DNA of 64,000 nt. Source: Yersinia entomophaga. GTDB lineage: Bacteria > Pseudomonadota > Gammaproteobacteria > Enterobacterales > Enterobacteriaceae. The DNA is taken from the NCBI RefSeq assembly GCF_001656035.1, contig NZ_CP010029.1, positions 3,966,074 through 4,030,073 on the forward strand, written 5' to 3'. The translations under genes and the position numbers were made by a program. The notes beneath the pieces were generated by a model. That model saw nothing but the letters and a program-made list of their open reading frames with translations. It did no database searches and had not been told where the DNA came from. This document shows positions 57,525 through 64,000 of the stretch, one piece after another (the first letter of the stretch is position 1; every line of letters begins with the position of its first letter).

Positions 57525-59528
57525 TTAAAAACGGGCGCTTAACCCAATGTTATACATAAATTGCTCGCCGCTGCTCAGGCCGGTGGTCTGCGATATGGAG
57601 GCAAACGAGGCCACGTTATCCGTGAGCGGCACGTTGGCACCAAGAGTGAGATTCACCCAGTTCTTATCCTGTCTGGCGCTGTCGCGGACAAAATGAGTTT
57701 GAGTTGATTTCAGGCCCCCACCGCTTCGATAAACGTCATCCCCAAACTGATGTTGGTAATTCACTTCGGCATAAGGGTTAAATAAGGAAAATTTGCCATC
57801 CAGCCGCCAGCCCAAAGATCCAATTTGCGAATGATAAGTTTGATCGCTGAAGCGCATGGCCGTACTGTCGTTACCATTTTCGCTATATCCCGACACATTG
57901 CTGTAATCCAGCGCAAATTGCGCCATCGGGCCAGTGGTCAGGTAAGTGGTGATCGGAATATTATATCCGGTAGTGAATCTGGCTCCCCACTGTTTGCCAT
58001 CGGTATTACCGGTTTCAGTTCGGGTTAATGTGCCGATCTGCATACTGCGACGTATATCATCGTAATTCATGCTGGCGTAGTGTACGTCGGCATTCATCCA
58101 GGCATAATCCGCGAATTCCAGAGCGCTGAAGGCTGAAAGCAGCAAACCACGCGCCTTATAATCGTAACGGCTGGAAGGCCGTTGATTATCATTCGATCCC
58201 GCAATTAATGCGCCAATCAGCCAATTTTCGGTCAACTGATAATCTATACCCAAGGTCAGATTATGAGTAGTGGCATTGCCATCTCCGGCGGCAATGTTGG
58301 CTGAATAATCATAATGCTGCCCGGCATAACCGCCAAATACGCCAAATGAGTCCTGCGGATTTTTATGAGTGCGCAATTGCTGGAAACGGCTGTCCAGGGT
58401 AGCTCGAGTGTCGCGAGCCATCGCCGCCGTGGCTTGTGTCAGCGCAGCGGCTTGCGCGGGGGCATCAAGTACCGCTTGCATATAATCGGCTATCATCTGA
58501 TGCGCCTGCGGGCTTGGGTGAAAATGATCGGAGAAAAGGTAGGATTGGCCCGGGGCAAAGCCAGCCTGACCCGAAGTACAAACCGCTGAAGAAACGCCTA
58601 TCGGGCAGGGCATTACTGCCGTATTGGTAAACCCGAACAGATTCGGATTACTAATAATTTCACCGAATAGTTTATTCACATCGACGCGGACAATATTGCC
58701 GCTACCTTGGGCGAGCAAAGCGTCCTCACTATTATTATAAAAATCTGTGAGTTGCCCGGCCAGAGCGCTTTGATCATCAAAGGCAGCTATGAGCTGAACG
58801 GCAATCCCTTGCTGTACTTGCGGAATAGAGCTGATTCGTTCAGAGGCGGCGGTGAGTGCCTGATGAATAGCCTGTCTGCGGGAGGGGTTATCAGGCGTAG
58901 TCAGGGCATTTAGCGTGCTGAAAGCGGCCTGTAGAGCGCCGGGTATTGCTGAAGGCTGTACGGCAGCCAATCCCTGTTGAATAACCAGTTCCATTAACAT
59001 TGGGGTAGCGCCGATATTGGGCACGGTCGGAACGATAACCGTATTGGCTCCGGCATTGAGTAAAGCCTGTACCTGCGTTGCGGCAGCGGCAGCGCTGTTA
59101 TACGCCACGCTGGGTGCGCTGGCCGGGTTTGAGGCCGCCGCAGCGGCCAAATCGTTACCGCCTACCCAATGCAGATACAGGCCGTTACTGTCGGCCTGAC
59201 CGTTCACTCGCTGCAAGTAACTTTGTACTTGATTCTGCGTATTGTAGGCGGGGTTGAGTGCTGGCACCGCAACGGCGCCGCCAGCGGCGTAGTTAAACCC
59301 GCCTTTATCCGACGCGACTAATGTCATACCTGCATTTTTCGCCAAAATCTCGTCGTATAAATAATGCTGGTTGCTATCGTAGGTGAATCTGCCGTTATTT
59401 CCGGTATCACTCAGACTGTCGCCGAAAACATAAACATTGTCGTAAGCGAATGTAGGGCCAGTGGCGCAAAAAAATAAAGCAATGGCCAGTGCATCCATGC
59501 GATACGGATACATTATTTTGATAGGCAT
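57525..59528 (-). CDS. GDSL-type esterase autotransporter
   Basis: 667 residues, AAGGGAG before the ATG. Signal peptide to about residue 28, then a GDSL passenger with VFGDSLSDTGN (nucleophile Ser), GGNDL (block III) and SDHFHPSPQAH (catalytic Asp/His). From about 390 on, a 12-strand autotransporter barrel ends in NIGLSARF with C-terminal Phe. It is expected to stay outer-membrane anchored and hydrolyse esters or lipids outside, like EstA of Pseudomonas and Serratia or ApeE of Salmonella. Complete, with no frameshift. Confidence 0.92.
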   Translation of the reverse strand: MPIKIMYPYRMDALAIALFFCATGPTFAYDNVYVFGDSLSDTGNNGRFTYDSNQHYLYDEILAKNAGMTLVASDKGGFNYAAGGAVAVPALNPAYNTQNQVQSYLQRVNGQADSNGLYLHWVGGNDLAAAAASNPASAPSVAYNSAAAAATQVQALLNAGANTVIVPTVPNIGATPMLMELVIQQGLAAVQPSAIPGALQAAFSTLNALTTPDNPSRRQAIHQALTAASERISSIPQVQQGIAVQLIAAFDDQSALAGQLTDFYNNSEDALLAQGSGNIVRVDVNKLFGEIISNPNLFGFTNTAVMPCPIGVSSAVCTSGQAGFAPGQSYLFSDHFHPSPQAHQMIADYMQAVLDAPAQAAALTQATAAMARDTRATLDSRFQQLRTHKNPQDSFGVFGGYAGQHYDYSANIAAGDGNATTHNLTLGIDYQLTENWLIGALIAGSNDNQRPSSRYDYKARGLLLSAFSALEFADYAWMNADVHYASMNYDDIRRSMQIGTLTRTETGNTDGKQWGARFTTGYNIPITTYLTTGPMAQFALDYSNVSGYSENGNDSTAMRFSDQTYHSQIGSLGWRLDGKFSLFNPYAEVNYQHQFGDDVYRSGGGLKSTQTHFVRDSARQDKNWVNLTLGANVPLTDNVASFASISQTTGLSSGEQFMYNIGLSARF

Positions 59529-60010
59529 ATATCAACTCCCTTGAACCTAAATATGAAAGAGGAAACTCTTGATGGTCGTTCCGGATGTAACAATCGCTAC
59601 CTAAATATTGTCGGTTTCCTGATTTAGTCAAGGCGACCGGATATATTCCTGCCTGCAGGCCCATGAATCAAAATTGAATTATGGTCAGTAAGCTGCCACG
59701 AACTGGGTTTTGGCTACGCTGAAAATATAAGCAGGCATAATAAAGGGGGAAACTGGCAAAGTAGAACAAACCTCAATATAATCGTTTAATTAATTCACTA
59801 TAAATATATTAAGGGGGATTGCTATGTTGACTCGTGAATTGTTTCTTTTTTCACCCGTCCTCAGTCATCGCAACTGCTCAAGCGTTACCGGTATCGTGCT
59901 GCGATAACCAGCTTGAGCGAAGCTAACTGACAATCTGAAAACTTCCCTCCGGCTTACTGCATTGCGAGTGCGTCCGACGGCTGAGGCTTCGGTACTGTTC
60001 CAAACAGCGT
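59529..60010. other. Intergenic region upstream of the esterase
   Basis: Holds the minus-strand esterase promoter region. From about 59940 on the plus strand a start-less frame leads into the fragment at 60011. Nothing else recognised. Confidence 0.4.
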
Positions 60011-60274
60011 TTGCAAGAATGGCACGATCTAGCACCGGTTTACGATATTTTGACCGACAAACCTGCGCCAGCCGCTACGGCTCCGGTTGAGACAAAACTG
60101 GAAAGCATTGCGCAGCAGGAAACTGAAGAAGAATACTTACTGGCGATGTTGCTGGGTCTGGAAAGCAAACTTGAAGGCGATCTGGCGCGTAAACCCAAGC
60201 ATCAAAAACCAGAGTTACAGCGCCAGTGGCAGCATGAAATTGTGCAGTTAAGTAGACAGCTAGGTTTGGTTTAA
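60011..60274 (+). pseudogene. Probable C-terminal gene fragment
   Basis: The frame is open from about 59943 but without ATG; a TTG at 60011 gives 87 residues. WHDLAPVYDILTDKPAPA... ends in a charged helical part (EEYLLAMLLGLESKLEGDLARKPKH). No ribosome site. It looks like the 3' end of a larger lost gene. Family unknown. Confidence 0.4.
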
Positions 60275-60336
60275 ACGGTAAGATGAGTATTCAGGCCGTA
60301 GAAATGCGGCCCGTTTATCGGGTATAGAATTTGAGA

Positions 60337-60847
60337 TTAATAGCATGGCGCATTTGGTTTTATTGAGGTGATAATCGCTGACCAGTAAATATTATCTTTA
60401 AACCAATAGGAAAAAACACTAAATAAACAGCCTCTGAAAATAATCTCTTCGTATATCGGAACAATAAATATCAGTAATAACGGATTTATGATTGAAATAT
60501 ACCCACGATGTGAAACTTGATCCGTCATCCACTTTTCTGATTTTGTTACTCCCAGCAGATAAGGTCTAACGAACTGAATGGCAAGTATGACGAGCAGCAA
60601 TATCAGAAAAAGGCGATAAAAGATTTCCTTTTCCAAAGCCGTCACGTTTTCTAAAGAAAAACTAATATGAAGGAACGATAATGCTGAGCTCTAATAGGTA
60701 CATTATAGGGAGCAGCAGCCCTTGTCTCAGCAATTCCTGACTGTGTGCGATGAACAAAGGGATACAGGTGATACCCAACATCAAGAAGAACATCGAGAAG
60801 TAGCCTGAAACTGCCTTGGTTTTTTCAGTAAACTCATTATCGGCCAT
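60337..60847 (-). pseudogene. CPBP-family (Abi) membrane protease, frameshifted
   Basis: AGGGG before ATG 60847 and a first part MADNEFTEKTKAVSGYF... with two membrane helices; a frameshift near 60660 moves to TALEKEIFYRLFLILLLVI... and then EEIIFRG, the EExxxR motif of CPBP intramembrane proteases. The later His motifs are lost because the frame ends early (SAIITS then unrelated). In other bacteria such proteins process prenylated substrates or give bacteriocin self-immunity. Broken here. Confidence 0.7.
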
Positions 60848-61028
60848 GCAATACCCCTATATTCTGTTCGACGAATGAGTCTCTACGCACTTCACGTCAC
60901 AGTGTCTTTTGAGTTGAACGTAGCCTTTGATTGAAATCCGATACGCATAATCCGAAGAGTCAGATGCAGGTGGTTTGTAAAATCTGCCTTTCGTTAGGAA
61001 AGGCAGGGAGTTCTCTTTTAACGTCTCT

Positions 61029-61697
61029 TTAATTCCCGCATTTTCTGCCTTTAGCGGAAAACACGGCTACGGTGCCATGTAATTGCACGTCCACCTGTTT
61101 GAAATGTGTGGAGAGCACCGAGTGTAAATTATCTAACGAATCCTGATAATTACTAAAAATTCCTTTTTGGTTATAGACCGACATCAGTTTGCGGGCAAAG
61201 GCATTATGTTCCACACCTTCACCAAGAATTGTTGCACCACAAACAACACCATCGTCCTTTATTGCCGACGCGGCGAGTGCAATAGCGGGCGCTTTCTCTG
61301 ACATATTACCGGGCAGGCAATGAAGCAGATAAAATAAAGAAACCGAGTCGAACTGATTATTCAGATGCTCAGGTAACGGTTGAAAAACATCATGCAACAC
61401 GCATTCTGAAATACGATGCAGTCCGACGCGATTTTTAGACGCTTCAAGACTGTTTGGGTTGAGGTCCAACAGAGTAATATTCTGTGAGCCTCGGGGCGTA
61501 TTGGCCAGGTAATAACCGGTTCCGACGCCAATATCCAAGTGTTTTTTTCCCATGTGTTGCTGTAAATGAGGTAATAAAATATCTTTGGTACTGCAACGCC
61601 AGGCGTATTTATTCGATATGTTTAGTACCCACCAATCATAGAGTTTCAGTGACAGTGGTGTATAAACCTGAGCACCTTTAGCGTTTTTGGCATTCAT
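61029..61697 (-). CDS. Class I SAM-dependent methyltransferase
   Basis: 222 residues, AAAGGATTTACGG before ATG 61697. Motif I HLDIGVGTGYYL (about 54-65), acidic motif II in LLDLNPNSL and motif IV-like SVSLFYLLHCLPG. Rossmann-type small-molecule methyltransferase; substrate cannot be predicted. It stands alone and seems intact, unlike its neighbours. Confidence 0.85.
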   Translation of the reverse strand: MNAKNAKGAQVYTPLSLKLYDWWVLNISNKYAWRCSTKDILLPHLQQHMGKKHLDIGVGTGYYLANTPRGSQNITLLDLNPNSLEASKNRVGLHRISECVLHDVFQPLPEHLNNQFDSVSLFYLLHCLPGNMSEKAPAIALAASAIKDDGVVCGATILGEGVEHNAFARKLMSVYNQKGIFSNYQDSLDNLHSVLSTHFKQVDVQLHGTVAVFSAKGRKCGN

Positions 61698-62055
61698 CCG
61701 TAAATCCTTTTCTTATGTTTTTATTCAACAATCAATTGCTAAAATAACCAATTTTTATCTTGGAATTCAATATACAGGTGTTAAATTTCCACATTCTCTT
61801 ATTAGGTAGTTAGGGGGATTAAAACAGGATAAAGAGGGTTGCATTAGATTTATGAATGGAAATCGGGCGGCCTTACTTAAACGCGCTTAGGGGAAATTTG
61901 TTAAGGGCGCACGCAGATGCGATAAGGGATACCTGAGTTAATTAAACCGCCCCTATCGATAACGATGATTCACTAGCGAACGCACCAATTTTCCTTACAC
62001 TTCAATCGCACTTAGATGTTACTCTTTATTCAGTTAAAGCGATGGGAGCTGGCAA
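61698..62055. other. Intergenic region
   Basis: 358 bases between divergent genes (methyltransferase and lipoprotein remnant). Promoter DNA presumably, no recognised motif. Confidence 0.4.
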
Positions 62056-62797
62056 GTGAAAAAGTCACCGTTTACGCTATTAGTTGCACTTTGTGCCGTT
62101 AGCGTATTTTTCTTAATCGGCGGGTGTGAGAAAAGAAACTCCTATTACTTGATGCGATAAAGAATGACACCCGAGTTCAAATATTAAACTGCGATAAATA
62201 TTCGGATGAAAACGGTGATGCGCCAGCCACGCAAAAATACAGCGTAGAGAAAAGCTTATTCGGGCAAACTCCCTTGATTTCCGGCAGTGAAATTACCTGC
62301 GAATTAGGTAAGGATGTTTCAGAAAAACAGCTGGCACGCGTTATGGCGATCGAGAATGGTGTGATTAACGGCATTGACTATACGCTTTTCCATTCTGATG
62401 CCTCAGGGAGCGTTGGGCAGAATAACGCTGAATGGCAGGTGGTGTGTGAAAAAGATGCAATGACAGATGCACAAATTGTGCAGCGTTGTGCAGCGCCGAA
62501 AACCACGATTTATATCTTTATAAGAATGACTTGGGTTATTTGGTTTCCGTGGAAAAACCGGCTATAGCAATTCGGGGCCTGATACTCAGGCTCGACGCCG
62601 AAAATCCATTGTTCACTAATACTGACCAGTTTGATGCAAAACAGTCGAGGACAATTATTTCTGCTCTGCGTAATGGCACAAAATTAGTTTATCGATTTAA
62701 AAAACGCCCAGGTGATATCTCTGAGGATGTTTACGTCAACACCAATAATATTGAGCAAGCGTTGCTGTTGCTGAATAAAGCCTATGCTGCTTTGTGA
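62056..62797 (+). pseudogene. Lipoprotein gene broken by two frameshifts
   Basis: GTG 62056 with GGGAG upstream opens a lipoprotein signal ending LIGGC. The frame stops after 34 codons; the next frame continues LLLLDAIKNDTRVQILNCDKYSDENGDAPATQKYS... to about 62510, and a third frame carries LYLYKNDLGYLVSVEKPAIAIRG... to the end. Joined, about 245 residues of an unrecognised periplasmic lipoprotein. A good terminator follows. Confidence 0.65.
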
Positions 62798-62821
62798 CGG
62801 GCGAGCTAATCATTTGATTCG

Positions 62822-62848
62822 GGCCGTGTGAATACGCGGCCTTTTTTA
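62822..62848 (+). terminator. Terminator of the lipoprotein remnant
   Basis: GGCCGTGT pairs with ACGCGGCC around GAAT (one wobble), followed by TTTTTT. Confidence 0.85.
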
Positions 62849-62865
62849 TATGGGGTGTCTGACAT

Positions 62866-63241
62866 TTATTTACTGAGTGCTAAACGAATTAACGGGTAAG
62901 GTCGCCCCTGACTGTCTAATTCAGAGTGGCCGGTGATTTGGAAACCCAAACGCGGATAAAACCTTCTGCCCGCGTATTTTGCGCATTCACGTCGGTCGTT
63001 ATTATTGAATATAGCGCCACGGCGTAATCAATTATTTTACGACCAACGCCGACTCCCCGATATTTCGGATCGATAAATAAAACTTCCAGCTGAAATTAGT
63101 TAAATAGCATAAATCCGATAGACCCATCTTGGTTATCGACCCAAGTAACAAGGGGGCAGCGGGAAGCAGTGTAGCCGCGTTTTGCCGTTGAACGAGAGCT
63201 TCAATCTGGTGCATGACAGGCGCTGCCTTTTCCCACTTCAC
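62866..63241 (-). pseudogene. GNAT acetyltransferase pseudogene
   Basis: The minus strand reads DNQDGSIGFMLFN-stop-FQLEVLFIDPKYRGVGVGRKIIDYAV, the acetyl-CoA loop (RGxGxGR) of GNAT enzymes, then after a frameshift YPRLGFQITGHSELDSQGRPYPLIRLALSK. An in-frame stop and at least one frameshift make it non-functional. Confidence 0.72.
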
Positions 63242-64000
63242 AGTTAACCATTACTGCTCGGTGCGCTCATCATGCTGGAAAATGCGTTAGCCCAGCGATG
63301 CGTATTTTTCTTGAAAGTAGACATCAGGACTTACCCGCGACGCTATGCGCCAATGCCGAACGGCTAGCGGTGGCTGGTTAGGCGAGTTTATTTTTTGTTA
63401 TTTTATGAGCGGCTTTAGCGTTATTTCCCCGAATCCATACATTATACATTCTTCTGAATTCAGGCCGCTTCCCGCTAAATTATCTTTTGTGAGCGAAGGT
63501 GAGTCTGAATCAGGTCGCCCCGCGTTAAGAATTCTACTATTTTCTCTTTTTATTGATGAAATTCCTATAGTTTTTCTATGAAAATCAGCATTTCGTATTT
63601 CAGACTCGTTGCAGGTTAATGTGCGGTATCAGCCATTTCTTTACTTATCCCAATAATTTTGTACGGATTTTTCGCAATTCCTTTCGTAGCTGCTATTTTA
63701 TTTTTTATAAATCAATAAATTAAACTTATTTCGCAAAGCTAAAAAATGATGGTTTTGGGAGGTTCATCACAATGCGAACCCGAAGAAGTGTGAAGAATGT
63801 CAATCTGAAAGGTCAATGAGAGACGATTACCCCAAATAGTGGATTACTGCCTTATCTGGCAACTCCGTATACTTTCGACAACCAGAGACAATGGATGTGG
63901 GCTAAGGCTCGCGATGACGTACAGATAAAGGGAATTTTACCATTGCAACTGGCATATCAATAACTTGTGTCTTTTGAACATCAAAAGGTGTTGGGTATGG
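63242..64000. other. Gene-poor window end with coding debris
   Basis: No intact gene. A plus-strand frame near 63826-63966 reads PNSGLLPYLATPYTFDNQRQWMWAKARDD, protein-like but without start; not identified. The remainder is AT-rich. Confidence 0.35.

Noticed and set aside
63345..63581. 78-codon frame near the window end
   Set aside because: No ribosome site, no domain, and composition like its AT-rich surroundings.

Overview
The window looks like chromosomal DNA from a member of the Yersiniaceae, most likely a Yersinia species. Base composition is moderate. Gene order follows the enterobacterial backbone: fliDST, flagellin, fliAZ, dcyD, tcyJLN; putA/putP, efeUOB; uvrY, uvrC, pgsA and tRNA-Gly/Cys/Leu. 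Several products resemble Serratia and Yersinia proteins (a Serratia-type nuclease and a 251-residue butanediol dehydrogenase). The species cannot be fixed from sequence alone.

Layout. 1-303 is the end of fliE. 1.4-7.8 kb holds a lipoprotein-type nuclease, a Kch-like K+ channel, a large HD-GYP protein and an AraC regulator. 8.0-15.8 kb is the late flagellar block: fliT, fliS, fliD, two tandem flagellin genes, the flagellin methylase fliB, fliA and fliZ. Perfect or near-perfect sigma-28 promoters precede fliD and both flagellins. 15.9-19.3 kb is the D-cysteine/cystine operon, followed by a GC-rich structured non-coding block. 19.9-29.5 kb carries putA and putP, divergent around five GTTGCA operators, then the Fur-box-preceded efeUOB iron operon.

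30.0-34.0 kb is a compact export locus: a small peptide with a double-glycine-type leader and a proline-rich, cysteine-free core, a CvaA/HlyD-like adaptor, and a C39-peptidase ABC exporter. It is probably an undescribed class II microcin-like system without an obvious immunity gene. wrbA, an Xre-2TM regulator and cycA follow.

37.9-40.5 kb is a decayed lambdoid island at a tRNA-Lys with anticodon CTT: integrase pseudogene, tail-protein fragments and a broken TonB-domain gene. Next come amyA, the butanediol dehydrogenase gene, small membrane proteins, a glpM pseudogene, yecF, uvrY-uvrC, pgsA and three tRNAs.

49.6-54.4 kb is a P2-like prophage remnant (FI, W, V and S pieces). Cargo genes sit between the phage fragments, one with a HEPN-type RNxxxH motif. 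Three sites fit the P2 Ogr/Delta activator pattern TGT-N12-ACA. 54.9-64 kb is gene-poor with many broken genes, one intact GDSL autotransporter esterase and a methyltransferase. It also holds a short RNA-like element at 56756-56820 (minus strand). That element carries the exact 16-nt core of the sRNA ArcZ, a Rho-independent terminator, a TATAAT box and a CRP site centred near -41.

The two most interesting loci are the peptide export cluster (30.0-34.0 kb) and the ArcZ-like RNA (56.8 kb).
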